Of a stretch of DNA of 64,000 nucleotides, positions 26,481 through 35,167 are shown piece by piece. Within the stretch, counting starts at the first letter, position 1. Each line of letters begins with the position of its first letter. The notes beneath the pieces are model-generated. The model saw only the letters and a program-made list of their open reading frames with translations. It had not been told where the DNA came from and ran no database searches. This DNA is from Sphingomonas palmae (GTDB lineage Bacteria > Pseudomonadota > Alphaproteobacteria > Sphingomonadales > Sphingomonadaceae), in NCBI RefSeq assembly GCF_900109565.1, contig NZ_FNZZ01000001.1, positions 1-64,000 of the forward strand, read 5' to 3'. The position numbers and the translations under genes are program-made.

Positions 26481-27704
26481 TCAGCGGCGCTCCCGCTTGT
26501 CGACTTGCTCCTGCTGCTCGCGAAGCCGGTCGAGATCATCCTTGGCGCTGATCGTGTTCACCGTCACCGTCACTGATAGGCCGGGCACCAGCAGGCGTCG
26601 CACCGCCGGGGTCGCCTCGATCGAGATACGAACGGGCACGCGCTGCGTGATCTTGGTGAAATTGCCCGTCGCGTTCTGCGGAGGCAGGATCGAGAACTGC
26701 GCGCCGGTGCCGGGAGAGAAGCTGGCGACCCGCCCCTTCAGGTCGATGCCGTCGAGCGCGTCGACGTGGATCGACACCGGCTGACCTGGGCGCATCAGCG
26801 CGAGCTGCGTTTCCTTGAAGTTCGCGGTGATATAGAGTTTGTCGAGCGGTACGATCGACATCAGCCGCGTACCGGTCTGCACGTACTGGCCTATCGTCAC
26901 CGTCTTGTCGCCGATCCGCCCCGCGATTGCGGCCTTGACCACGGTTGCGCCCAGGTCGACGTTCGCGCTGGCAAGCTGCGCGCGCGACGATTGCGCCTGC
27001 GCCAGCCCCTGCTGCACCTGCCCCTCAATCGAGCCGACGCGGCGACGCTGCGCCTCTACCGCCGCTGCTTGCGCGGCGACCTCCTGCGCGGACTGGCGCG
27101 CGGTCGCCTCCAACTGCGCCAGCTTCTCGCGCGTTTCCGCACCCGACGCGGCGAGCGGGCGGTAGCGCGCGACCTCGGCGGCGTCGTGCGCCGCCTTGGT
27201 GCGAGCCTGCGCGAGCTGCGCCTCGGCCTGGTCGATCGCGGCGTATTGCTCGCGGATCTGCGCGCGCGCGCTATCCGCCTGTGCCACGCCGACGCCGACC
27301 TGCGCGCGTGCCTGCGCCGCCTTGGCTTCCGCGTCGCGCGGGTCGATCCGCACCAGCGGCTGGCCGGCGCGAACGTCCTGGTTGTCGGTCACGTAGACGT
27401 CGGCAACGTAGCCCGCGACCTTGGGCGAGACGACCACCATGTCAGCCTGCACCGTCGCATCGTTTGTTTCCTGCAGGTACTTGCCGTGGTTCTCGTAGCG
27501 AATGAACCACATCGCCCCCGCGACCAGCAGCACCGCCGCGATCGCCAGCAGGATCAGCTTGGCACGACTGGACAGGCCTTTGCGCTTGGGCGCTTCGTCC
27601 AGGTCGGCAGGTTCCTGCTGCGCGGCACCGTTGCTCGCGCTTCGATATTTCTCGTCGTCAACACGCGGAGCGCTCGATACCTCGTTTAGCTGCTTGTCCG
27701 TCAT
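26481..27704 (-). CDS. emrA: HlyD-family membrane fusion protein (EmrA type)
   Basis: 407 residues. A cytoplasmic polar N-terminus of about 48 residues, one membrane helix (LILLAIAAVLLVAGAMWFI), the lipoyl-like half-motif NDATVQADMVVVSPKVAGYV, a long alanine/glutamine-rich coiled-coil hairpin (residues about 130-250), and the second lipoyl half and beta-barrel (VKAAIAGRIGDKTVTIGQYV, TANFKETQLALMRPGQP). It bridges the EmrB exporter and the outer-membrane channel. A 16-bp palindrome lies in the 67 bases between tetR and this gene. Confidence 0.94.
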   Translation of the reverse strand: MTDKQLNEVSSAPRVDDEKYRSASNGAAQQEPADLDEAPKRKGLSSRAKLILLAIAAVLLVAGAMWFIRYENHGKYLQETNDATVQADMVVVSPKVAGYVADVYVTDNQDVRAGQPLVRIDPRDAEAKAAQARAQVGVGVAQADSARAQIREQYAAIDQAEAQLAQARTKAAHDAAEVARYRPLAASGAETREKLAQLEATARQSAQEVAAQAAAVEAQRRRVGSIEGQVQQGLAQAQSSRAQLASANVDLGATVVKAAIAGRIGDKTVTIGQYVQTGTRLMSIVPLDKLYITANFKETQLALMRPGQPVSIHVDALDGIDLKGRVASFSPGTGAQFSILPPQNATGNFTKITQRVPVRISIEATPAVRRLLVPGLSVTVTVNTISAKDDLDRLREQQEQVDKRERR

Positions 27705-27751
27705 TTCCGCTCGCCGCAGTGAAGGTGGTCAAATAGGACGTTGCGTATAAG

Positions 27752-27767
27752 CGGACAATAGCGTCCG
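27752..27767 (-). promoter_or_regulatory. Palindromic TetR operator candidate
   Basis: CGGAC-AATAGC-GTCCG is a perfect 5-6-5 inverted repeat in the short gap between the tetR stop and emrA. TetR proteins of efflux operons often bind such inverted repeats. It lies about 48 bases before the emrA start, so it could control an emrA promoter distinct from that of tetR. Confidence 0.45.
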
Positions 27768-27771
27768 GTTT

Positions 27772-28317
27772 CTAGCTCGGCGACAAGCCGCGGAAGATGA
27801 TGTCGAGCGCTGACTGCACCTGTTCTTCGCCTTCAGACGAGAGCCGCGAGACGGGCAGCAGGCCCGCGAGCATGCGCAGGGCCAGCAGAACGTCGTGAAC
27901 GGTGGCGTTGGCGCGCAACTCGCCGCTGCGCTTGGCGTGCTCGACCAGGGGCGTGAGCGCGGTGGCAAAACGCTGCCCGAGCGCACGCAGCGGCTCGCTG
28001 GTACCTTCACCGGTTAGGTCCTCGGCGATCCGGGCGTATACCGCCCGCGGCGTGGCCCCGCTGCGAACCAGCGAGATGAGGGCGTCACGGAGCGCGATCT
28101 TCTCGCGTGCGGCAACCTCCTCGATCGTGACAAGGCTCTGCTCGAACACTGCGATGGCGAGCGCCTCGCGGTCCGGAAAGTTTCGATAAAGGGTGCCGCG
28201 ACCAACTCCAGCACGCGCGGCGATCTCCTCCAGCGCGACGGTGAAACCGCGTTCCAGGAAGAGGTCAGCCGCGGCGGCGATCAGTGCCTCGCGGCGGAGT
28301 TTCGCGTCTTTGCGCAA
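27772..28317 (-). CDS. TetR-family transcriptional repressor of the efflux operon
   Basis: 181 residues. The N-terminal helix-turn-helix is textbook: REALIAAAADLFLERGFTVALEEIAARAGVGRGTLYRNFPDREALAIAVFE. The C-terminal ligand domain is variable. It is the first gene of the tetR-emrA-emrB-oprM group and almost certainly represses it until an exported compound binds. Confidence 0.93.
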   Translation of the reverse strand: MRKDAKLRREALIAAAADLFLERGFTVALEEIAARAGVGRGTLYRNFPDREALAIAVFEQSLVTIEEVAAREKIALRDALISLVRSGATPRAVYARIAEDLTGEGTSEPLRALGQRFATALTPLVEHAKRSGELRANATVHDVLLALRMLAGLLPVSRLSSEGEEQVQSALDIIFRGLSPS

Positions 28318-28406
28318 CTGGGTTCCTCTACGGCTGCGTGATCAAGCCTACACCGACAGTCTTAATTTGCTGAACAATCGTCCTACACTGCGCTTTACCG
28401 CCTATC

Positions 28407-28464
28407 TGAACGAAAATCGCTTCGATGCGTCCGCTTTTATCCCAGCTATGACTGCAAGTGGGTC
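28407..28464 (+). repeat. ~60-bp GGGTC element, copy 5
   Basis: 58 bp from TGAACGAAAATCGCTTCGAT to GCTATGACTGCAAGTGGGTC. Contains a TGCGTCCGCTTTT core. + orientation, upstream of tetR. Confidence 0.6.
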
Positions 28465-28481
28465 CAGTCCGCTGCGGAAGC

Positions 28482-28817
28482 TTACGTACCTCGCTTCGAC
28501 TTCCGAGCCTTGGGTGTCGGCAGTTCAGCCGCCGTGACGCGCAGCAGTTCGCAGAACCATTCGGCATCGTCCCATCGATCCGCCGCAATCAGCATCTGCG
28601 GTTTGGCGCCTGGATACGGCGGTGAGTCCGACACCGGTTCGCCATGAGCGCGGCCTGATACCGTCGACTTGACGAATAGTTGATCGTTGCAAACCGAGCC
28701 GATCATCTTGCCGTCGACGTAGACCCCGTACTCGCCGAACATGGGCTTGGCAGTCACCCCGTCGATGCCGGTCGCCTGTTCAAGCAGGAAATCGATTGTG
28801 CGTCGCTGCGTCGGCAT
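28482..28817 (-). CDS. TfoX/Sxy N-terminal domain protein
   Basis: 111 residues consisting only of the TfoX N-terminal domain: AKPMFGEYGVYVDGKMIGSVCNDQLFVK, and a C-terminal helix pair with WDDAEWFCELLRVTAAELP. The full-length competence regulator has an additional C-terminal domain absent here; the N-domain-only form is widespread and of unknown function. The start at 28817 is ATG; a TTG two codons earlier is also possible. The C-terminus is very basic (KARKSKRG). Confidence 0.88.
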   Translation of the reverse strand: MPTQRRTIDFLLEQATGIDGVTAKPMFGEYGVYVDGKMIGSVCNDQLFVKSTVSGRAHGEPVSDSPPYPGAKPQMLIAADRWDDAEWFCELLRVTAAELPTPKARKSKRGT

Positions 28818-28884
28818 AGACAAAGCCTAACAGACGAGCGCTGACGCGGGCAATGGAACGCCGATCGTCTGGGTCGTCAACGCG

Positions 28885-28946
28885 GTGAACGAGCGACCGC
28901 TCTCGGGAAAGACTCAGGTCGCGCTGAACAGCTGATTGTGGGTCTT
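28885..28946 (+). repeat. ~60-bp GGGTC element, copy 6
   Basis: From GTGAACGAGCGACCGCTCTC through GGGAAA to CAGCTGATTGTGGGTCTT; one of the best-preserved copies. + orientation. Confidence 0.7.
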
Positions 28947-29046
28947 GGCGTCATACCGATACGCTCTTGGGCGACTTCAATCGCGAACATATCTACGGAC
29001 CAGCAGTCAGAGCGGCACAAACATGTTTCTCGATTGTTAACGAGGT

Positions 29047-29490
29047 GTGACTGTATCCGCCGCAACCCCGTCCGCCGCTCAGCGACCCCGCGCCTCCGCG
29101 TGGCAGCCGATCCACGGCATGCTCGCCGCCTTTCCGCTCACCTGCTTTATCGGGGCGCTAGTGACCGACATCGCGTATGCGCGCACTGCGCAGATGCAAT
29201 GGGCTAACTTCTCCGTCTGGTTGATCGCAGCGGGTGTGGTGATGGGTATCGTTGCGGCGATCGCGGGGATCGCCGATGCGCTGGTCACCCGGCGCAAACG
29301 ACGACATGCCTCGGCTTGGCACAACGTTCTGACGATCGTGACCTTCATCCTCGCGGTCATCAACGGCTTCATTCACAGCCGCGACGCCTGGACATCGGTG
29401 GTGCCGACCGGACTGATTCTGTCGGCGATCACGGCCGTGCTGACTCTCATGACGAGCTGGAACGGCTACAGCGTCGCGAGGCGTGTCTGA
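29047..29490 (+). CDS. DUF2231-type membrane protein
   Basis: 147 residues with four hydrophobic helices: PLTCFIGALVTDIAYA, NFSVWLIAAGVVMGIVAAIAGIAD, HNVLTIVTFILAVINGFIH and VVPTGLILSAITAVLTLMTSW. The histidines and overall layout match DUF2231 proteins, which often accompany sorbosone-dehydrogenase-like quinoproteins and may anchor haem or act as electron acceptor. The start is a GTG. The stop overlaps the next gene's ATG (TGATG), so the pair is cotranslated. Confidence 0.8.
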   Translation: MTVSAATPSAAQRPRASAWQPIHGMLAAFPLTCFIGALVTDIAYARTAQMQWANFSVWLIAAGVVMGIVAAIAGIADALVTRRKRRHASAWHNVLTIVTFILAVINGFIHSRDAWTSVVPTGLILSAITAVLTLMTSWNGYSVARRV

Positions 29491-30779
29491 TGCGTGCTGC
29501 ATATCTCATCGGCTCGGCGTTGTTGCTGGTTTCCTGCGCCAAGGGTGGCGAGCCGCCCGAGCAGCAGACCGGGCCCAATCCGCAGCTGCCCGCGATCCAG
29601 CAATATCTCATGCCGCCGATGCATGTCGCAGGCGTGACACCCTGGAACGGAGCAATGCCGAAAGTCGCGCCTGGGCTGCGCGTTACGAAGTTCGCAGACG
29701 GTTTCAAGAACGTCCGGTCGGTCTACGTGCTGCCCAACGGCGACGTACTCGCAGTCGAGCCTAAGGGACCTAGCGAGCCGATCTCGCGGCCCAAGGACAT
29801 CGTCGTCAACTTCATCCAAGGGTTCGGTCACGCCAAGATCCAGGGTGGTAATCGGATCACGTTGCTGCGCGACACGAACAACGACGGCCGCGCCGACCTG
29901 CGCACGACCTTTATCGACGGGCTGAATGCACCGTTCGGCGTCGCGCTGGTCGGAGGCGATCTCTACGTCGCCAATACCGATGCGATCGTGCGTTTCCCCT
30001 ACACGACCGGGCAGACCCGCATCGCCGCACCCGGCCAGGTACTCACCCCGCTGCCCGGCGGACCGATCGATCATCACTGGACCAAGAGCCTCGTCGCCAG
30101 CCCCGACGGCAGCAAGCTGTACGTCGGCATCGGATCGAACAGCAACATCACCGAGAACGGCATGGAGGCCGAAAAGGACCGGGCGCGCATCTGGGAGGTC
30201 GACCGCGCAACCGGTGCGCACCGCGACTATGCGACCGGTTTGCGTAATCCGAACGGCCTGTCGATCCACCCTGCGACGCGGCAGCTCTGGACGGTCGTCA
30301 ACGAGCGCGATGAACTCGGACCCGATCTGGTGCCCGACTATATGACTTCGGTGCAGCCGGGCGCGTTCTACGGCTGGCCGTACAGTTTCTGGGGCCAGCA
30401 CGTTGATCCGCGCGTCAGGCCGCAGCGCCCCGACATGGTCGCGCGCGCGGTCATGCCCGATTACTCGCTCAGTTCGCACGTCGCGCCGCTCGGCATGGCG
30501 TTCTCCTACGGCGCGGCGATGCCGGCCGCTTACCGCGCGGGCGCCTTCGTCGGCGAGCATGGCAGTTGGGACCGGGGTCACCTGAACGGGTACAAGGTCG
30601 TCTACATCCCCTTCGCAAACGGTCGCCCGAGCGGGAAACCGGTCGATGTCGTCACCGGCTTCGTCGACGCGGACGGCAAGGCGCGGGGACGGCCGGTCGG
30701 CGTCGCCATCGACCGCCGCGGCGGGCTGCTGATCGCCGACGATGTCGGCAACGCGATCTGGCGTGTCACTGGTCGCTGA
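29490..30779 (+). CDS. PQQ-type sorbosone/glucose dehydrogenase-like lipoprotein
   Basis: 429 residues. A lipoprotein signal (LLLVSC, acylated Cys at 16). The rest is a six-bladed soluble-quinoprotein propeller: KFADGFKNVRSVYVLPNGDVLAVE, LRDTNNDGRADLRTTFIDGLNAPFGVAL, GIGSNSNITENG, TGLRNPNGLSIHPATRQLWTVVNERDELG, GEHGSWDRGHLNGYKVV. L-sorbosone dehydrogenases and soluble glucose dehydrogenases share these signatures. It acts on the periplasmic face, probably passing electrons to the DUF2231 partner. Substrate unknown. Confidence 0.85.
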   Translation: MRAAYLIGSALLLVSCAKGGEPPEQQTGPNPQLPAIQQYLMPPMHVAGVTPWNGAMPKVAPGLRVTKFADGFKNVRSVYVLPNGDVLAVEPKGPSEPISRPKDIVVNFIQGFGHAKIQGGNRITLLRDTNNDGRADLRTTFIDGLNAPFGVALVGGDLYVANTDAIVRFPYTTGQTRIAAPGQVLTPLPGGPIDHHWTKSLVASPDGSKLYVGIGSNSNITENGMEAEKDRARIWEVDRATGAHRDYATGLRNPNGLSIHPATRQLWTVVNERDELGPDLVPDYMTSVQPGAFYGWPYSFWGQHVDPRVRPQRPDMVARAVMPDYSLSSHVAPLGMAFSYGAAMPAAYRAGAFVGEHGSWDRGHLNGYKVVYIPFANGRPSGKPVDVVTGFVDADGKARGRPVGVAIDRRGGLLIADDVGNAIWRVTGR

Positions 30780-30806
30780 TAGAGCAGTCCGACCGACCAC
30801 CGATCT

Positions 30807-30824
30807 CGATAGGTTCTCCTATCG
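30807..30824. terminator. Perfect hairpin between convergent genes
   Basis: CGATAGG and CCTATCG pair around TTCT, 28 bases after the sugar-dehydrogenase stop. No T-run follows. Confidence 0.4.
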
Positions 30825-30827
30825 GCG

Positions 30828-30861
30828 AAACGAGCGAAGCGCTGATTGCCGGCGCTCGTTT
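30828..30861. terminator. Second hairpin between convergent genes
   Basis: AAACGAGCG and CGCTCGTTT pair perfectly (9 bp) around a 16-base loop. On the minus strand the structure is preceded by GC-rich sequence and ends in AAA. It can serve both converging genes as a bidirectional terminator. Confidence 0.4.
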
Positions 30862-30884
30862 GCGGGTCCGCCCAACACCATGAT

Positions 30885-33065
30885 CTAGCCGAGCGTGTCC
30901 TCCACTCTGACCGGCAGGTCGCGAACACGCACGCCCGTTGCATTGAACACGCCGTTCGCCACCGCCGCCGCGACGCCGATGATGCCGAGTTCGCCCAAGC
31001 CCTTCACGCCCTGCGAGTTCACCGCCATATCCTCGTCGGGCACCATGATCACGACCTGCTCGCCGATATCGGCGGCGGTTGGAACGAGATACTCGGCGAG
31101 ATCACGGTTCATGTATACACCGGTGCGCGGGTCCACCTCCGTCTTCTCGTGCAACGCCGAGCCGACACCCCAGACCATGCCGCCGAGATACTGGCCGCGC
31201 GCGGTAAGCGGGTTGAGCACGCGACCCGCGGCGAACGCGCCGACGTGGCGCTGGACGCGAACCTCGCCCGTCGCCGCGTGGACGTGAACCTCGACCATGT
31301 GTGCGCCGAACGCCCAGGCGAGCTTGTCCTCCGGCAAGGTCAGGAGCTTGATGTGCCCGGCATGGAGGTCGTCCAGCGCGCCGGGCTTTGCACCGGGCGG
31401 CAGCCAGTCGAGCCGAACCGCGCGCGCGCCCTGCGGCTGGCGCAGCAATGCGGTACACGCGTCGGAAAGCGCGTTGGCGAGGCTGGTCGTCGTCGAGGAG
31501 CCGCCCGAGATGCCGGCAGGCGGCAGCGCAGTGTCGCCAAGCGATACCGTGACCCGGTCGATCGGGACGCCCAACCGCTCGGACGCGATCGTCGCGAGCA
31601 GGGTGTAGAGCCCGTTGCCGATTTCGTGATGCGCGGTCTCGACGTGCACCGCGCCGGATTGGTCCTGCGTGAGACGTAGCGCGACAGGGCCGATCTTGGC
31701 CGGACGCGCCGCCGCCGCACAGCCATGTCCCACCCACCAACCATCGCGTAGCGTGGCGCGCGGCTGCTGCGATCGCCGCGACCAGTCGAATGCGGCGGCT
31801 GCGGCGTCGAAGCAGCGCATCAGCGGACGCGTCGTGAACGCCTTGCCGGTGACCGGGTCGACTGCGGTGTCGTTGCGCCGCCTGAGTTCCACCGGATCGA
31901 TCTTCAGCGCGTGCGCCAACTCGTCCACCGCGCTTTCCAGTGCGAACAGGAACGGCACCTCCGGCGGCGCGCGCATCGGCCCCGGCGTGTTGCGATCGAC
32001 GCGGCCGAGCCGTTCCTCCGCCGCCACTGTCTCGACGCCGTAGAGGGCGGTGGACACGTCGGTGCCTTCCATCGCGAAATCGTCGAAGCGCGAGCTCACC
32101 GTCGCGGCGTCATGTCCCAGCCCAATGAGGCGACCATCGCCTGCGGCTCCGAGACGGAGGCGGTGATGCGTCTCCGTCCGGTGGTTCGCGACCGTGAACT
32201 GGTCGCGTCGGCTGACTTCCAACCTGACTGGCCGGCCGAGCCGGCGTGCGGCCAGCGCGCAGATGGCGGTGTGCTGCGACAGCGCGAGCTTGGAGCCGAA
32301 ATGGCCGCCGATGAAGCGGGAGATCACGCGTACTCGCGCGGGATCGAGTCCGAGCTGCGCCGCCAGGCCGTGCTGCGCGGCACCGATATAGCGGGTCGGC
32401 TCGTAGACGGTCAGGTCGTCGCCATCCCAGATGCAGGTCGTGCTCGGCAGCTCGATCGGATTGTGGTGCTGGATCGGTGTCGTGTAGCGCGCATCGACGC
32501 ACACCGCGGCTCGTGCCAGAGCGGCGTCCAAATCGCCTTTGCGACGGTCGTGGTGCTCTGCGCTGACCTCGGACAATGGCTCGGTTGTGCAGCGCGGATC
32601 GGCCAGGCTGGCGACGGGCGACTGGCCGGCATAGCCGAAGCGAAGCGCGGCCGCGGCTGCGGTCGCGACCTCCGCCGTTTCGGCGACGACCATCGCGACG
32701 ATCTGGCCCGCGTAGCGGATCTCGGGCGACGCCAGCGGACGCCAACTACTATTCGCCCAGCCGCCTCCCATCAGGTGATCGACCGGACCGATCGCGTCGC
32801 CGACCTCCTCGTGCGTCAGGATCATCAGCACGCCGGGCATCGCCTGAGCGGCGCTGCGCATGATCGACGTCATCCGTCCCCGAGCGATAGCGCTGACCGC
32901 CAAAGCGGCGTGAGCCATCCCGGCGAACGACACGTCGCCGGGAAAATCCGCAAGTCCGCAAACCTTCAACGGCCCGTCTATGCGGGTGTGGCGTTGGCCA
33001 GTCTTCGCCACGACACGCTTGGTTGCGGCGTGCGGGAGCGCAGTCGCTTCGATTTTCTCCGTCAC
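30885..33065 (-). CDS. Orphan xanthine-dehydrogenase-family molybdopterin subunit
   Basis: 726 residues. IDGPLKVCGLADFPGDV at the start, IQHHNPIELPSTTCIWDGDDLTVYEPTRYI, FIGGHFGSKLALSQHTAICALAAR, MRAPPEVPFLFALE (Moco contact) and the catalytic glutamate in GVKGLGELGIIG are all present. It resembles the subunit at 17177-19441 in layout but is divergent (perhaps a third identical by eye). No [2Fe-2S] or FAD subunit gene is beside it, so it would need partners from elsewhere. The start was moved to the GTG at 33065, where GAGGG precedes it; the longer frame upstream is arginine-rich noise. Confidence 0.88.
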   Translation of the reverse strand: MTEKIEATALPHAATKRVVAKTGQRHTRIDGPLKVCGLADFPGDVSFAGMAHAALAVSAIARGRMTSIMRSAAQAMPGVLMILTHEEVGDAIGPVDHLMGGGWANSSWRPLASPEIRYAGQIVAMVVAETAEVATAAAAALRFGYAGQSPVASLADPRCTTEPLSEVSAEHHDRRKGDLDAALARAAVCVDARYTTPIQHHNPIELPSTTCIWDGDDLTVYEPTRYIGAAQHGLAAQLGLDPARVRVISRFIGGHFGSKLALSQHTAICALAARRLGRPVRLEVSRRDQFTVANHRTETHHRLRLGAAGDGRLIGLGHDAATVSSRFDDFAMEGTDVSTALYGVETVAAEERLGRVDRNTPGPMRAPPEVPFLFALESAVDELAHALKIDPVELRRRNDTAVDPVTGKAFTTRPLMRCFDAAAAAFDWSRRSQQPRATLRDGWWVGHGCAAAARPAKIGPVALRLTQDQSGAVHVETAHHEIGNGLYTLLATIASERLGVPIDRVTVSLGDTALPPAGISGGSSTTTSLANALSDACTALLRQPQGARAVRLDWLPPGAKPGALDDLHAGHIKLLTLPEDKLAWAFGAHMVEVHVHAATGEVRVQRHVGAFAAGRVLNPLTARGQYLGGMVWGVGSALHEKTEVDPRTGVYMNRDLAEYLVPTAADIGEQVVIMVPDEDMAVNSQGVKGLGELGIIGVAAAVANGVFNATGVRVRDLPVRVEDTLG

Positions 33066-33220
33066 CAGCAAACAACCCTCAACAGACGAGGTGCGAGAAC
33101 GCCCGGCAACCAAGCTCGGCCCCGTAAGCGGCTTCGTTCGCCTTTGACTTTCGCCAGCCAAGGACAATCTCGCCGAGGAGATCCGGTTGAATGCACTCGG
33201 GCGTGAAACGCCACATAGAC

Positions 33221-33279
33221 GTGAACGAATGGCCGAAAGTGGTGGGCGCAAGTTCGCTTGAATGTCGGATTGTGGGTCT
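33221..33279 (+). repeat. ~60-bp GGGTC element, copy 7
   Basis: From GTGAACGAATGGCCGAAAGT to TTGAATGTCGGATTGTGGGTC. + orientation. Confidence 0.7.
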
Positions 33280-33328
33280 GCTCAGACCTCGGTCCGCACC
33301 TTTAGCTCAAGAGCAGTCGCCTCACTCG

Positions 33329-34141
33329 TCAACCAAGAACCTTGTCGAGCGCGGCGGCTATTGCGTCCATGCCAGACTGGTTCGGGTGATATGGGACGGG
33401 CGTAGCCCATCCGGGATAGGCCGCGGGGTGGAAGCCGGCGACCAAAGGCTGCGCTGCGCATGCGTCATGTCTTTCGCCGACCAGCGTCGAGCGCACGACA
33501 CCAACGCTATAGCGCTTGGCCGCGCCGCCAATCGCCTGGGCAAGGCGGATCGCCACCCCACGCATCCGCGCCGCGTCGTCCGGGGTAAGCGGAACCGCCG
33601 CGCAGTTTCCCGGGCCACTCGCCGAGATGGCGGGAAGATAGCCGACGAGGACGATCCGCGCTGCAGGGGCGCGTTGCCGCACGGCGGCGATCACGCGGTC
33701 GAGCGAGGCGGGAAGTACGGCGAGGCTGGCCTCGACATCGCCTGCGTCGCGGACATGGCAATTGACGCCGCCGGTGTCGCGGCAGGTCAGCCCCCGGAGA
33801 TTGCCGACATAGTCTATGTCGTTGCCGCCAATCAGGACCGTCACCAATCGTGTGTCGGAGGTCACCGCCGCGATCTGTGCCGGGAAGCCGTGCTGGCCAT
33901 GGTCGAGGATGTTGGCGGTCGTTGCACCAGAACAGGCGGCGTCGACCAGTCGAAGGTGGCGACGCGCCGCCACTTGCCGGGCGTAGTTAGACATCGATCG
34001 CCCACAGGCGCCGCTTGCCGGATCGGGTGTGCCCACTCCGGGCCCGGCGGCATAGGAACTGCCGAGCGAGACGTAGCGGCTGCCGGCGGGAAGGCCGGCG
34101 GATGCAGCGGCAGCGAGTGCGGCAATCAGGGGCAGGATCAC
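33329..34141 (-). CDS. Secreted SGNH/GDSL-type hydrolase
   Basis: 270 residues with a signal peptide (residues 1-15, LIAALAAAASAG). The SGNH blocks are visible: VSLGSSYAAGPG (nucleophile Ser), GGNDIDY (block III Gly-Asn) and YHPNQSGMD (Asp/His block). It is of the lipase/esterase family that includes Streptomyces-type GDSL lipases, with several cysteines that may be disulfides (SGACGRS, DAACSG, LTCRD). Substrate probably a lipid or acyl polysaccharide. Third gene of a minus-strand group of exported proteins, 9 bases after the aspartic protease. Confidence 0.88.
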   Translation of the reverse strand: MILPLIAALAAAASAGLPAGSRYVSLGSSYAAGPGVGTPDPASGACGRSMSNYARQVAARRHLRLVDAACSGATTANILDHGQHGFPAQIAAVTSDTRLVTVLIGGNDIDYVGNLRGLTCRDTGGVNCHVRDAGDVEASLAVLPASLDRVIAAVRQRAPAARIVLVGYLPAISASGPGNCAAVPLTPDDAARMRGVAIRLAQAIGGAAKRYSVGVVRSTLVGERHDACAAQPLVAGFHPAAYPGWATPVPYHPNQSGMDAIAAALDKVLG

Positions 34142-34150
34142 ACGGTTCTC

Positions 34151-35167
34151 CTATTGGTTCAGCGGCACCACGGCTGGCCCCGCCTCCAAGTTGGGCCGCA
34201 CCGCAATCGTATTACTATCGGCGTCGAACAGCACGTCGTAGGCGTAGAAGGGGAGCGTGCCCGCATGGATGGTGACGCGGTCGCTCCCGCCCGGCTTGAA
34301 CGTGGCATGCGCACCATGCGCCTTATCGCCAGCCACGAAGCCGAGCGCCGGTGGTGGTGAGCCGCGGGTCGGGGCGAAGTCGATCCGTGCACGGGCTCCC
34401 TCCTGCCACCGCGGCGGCGCCGACCGATCAAGCACTGTCAGCCCCGGCGCACCGGTGTCCAGCAGGGTCGGGCCGCACAGCCGCTCCGCCCCGGGGATGG
34501 CGAGCGAGACGCAGCCCGCAACGGTGCCGCGCGGATTGGCCGCGCCGGGCTGCAACGGCACGAAGCCGGCGAGATCACGCGCCTCGGGATTGAGGACCAG
34601 CGCGCCCGCCCCACCGCCGCGCTGAGGCAGGTGGACGATCCAGCGACGGACGCCCAGCGCCCGGAACGGGTTGTCGACTCGTCCCGACATCAAACGGATG
34701 CCGATGATCGCGGGAAAGCCTTGCCCCGGCTGCCCAGACCCCATCAGGCCATAGGCATCCGGGGACACGCGCGCGGCGGGACAGTCGGGCTGTCGGGCCA
34801 CGCACGTTACGCGATCGATCGCCTGAATTGCCACGCGCCCGCGCGCGCCGCCGATCGCGACATCGGCGTCGACGCGGCGGCCGTCGAGTTCGACGCCGCT
34901 GCCGTAGGAATAGGTCTCCGCCTCGCCACCCGGCGCGACCCGTGCCCGAGCCGCGGCACGGGGCAGCAGCCGCAACCCGGTCGAGCCGGTATCGAGCCCC
35001 GCCATCATCGGCGCGCCATTGACGACAAACTCGATGACGTAGCGCGGCGTACCAACTGGCCGGATGTCGACCTCGCGGATCGGGACGATGCTGCGCGGCG
35101 CCTCCTGCGCCTGCGCGCCCGTCGCCGTGAGTATACCCGCAGCGATGACGGCGACAGGACGGATCAT
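34151..35167 (-). CDS. Secreted pepsin-like aspartic protease homologue
   Basis: 338 residues with a signal peptide (ILTATGAQAQ). Two catalytic-type motifs are seen: MAGLDTGSTGLRLLP near residue 58 and TLLDTGAPGLTVLD near residue 240, each DTG followed by a hydrophobic-x-hydrophobic run, as in the two lobes of pepsin. The spacing of about 180 residues and YGSGVELDG (flap-like) fit a bilobal pepsin fold rather than a retropepsin. Bacterial pepsins are uncommon. Two disulfide candidates are CVARQPDC and CVSLAIPGAERLC. The start at 35167 overlaps the preceding gene by ATGA. Confidence 0.8.
   Translation of the reverse strand: MIRPVAVIAAGILTATGAQAQEAPRSIVPIREVDIRPVGTPRYVIEFVVNGAPMMAGLDTGSTGLRLLPRAAARARVAPGGEAETYSYGSGVELDGRRVDADVAIGGARGRVAIQAIDRVTCVARQPDCPAARVSPDAYGLMGSGQPGQGFPAIIGIRLMSGRVDNPFRALGVRRWIVHLPQRGGGAGALVLNPEARDLAGFVPLQPGAANPRGTVAGCVSLAIPGAERLCGPTLLDTGAPGLTVLDRSAPPRWQEGARARIDFAPTRGSPPPALGFVAGDKAHGAHATFKPGGSDRVTIHAGTLPFYAYDVLFDADSNTIAVRPNLEAGPAVVPLNQ

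Noticed and set aside
24751..26784. 677-codon plus-strand frame opposite the efflux genes
   Set aside because: Composition is dominated by Arg/Gln/His with no motif; antisense of emrB and its neighbours.
30807..30868. A further copy of the GGGTC element ending at 30868
   Set aside because: GGGTC is present, but the 5' anchor is missing 60 bases upstream; the stretch is better explained by two hairpins between convergent genes.
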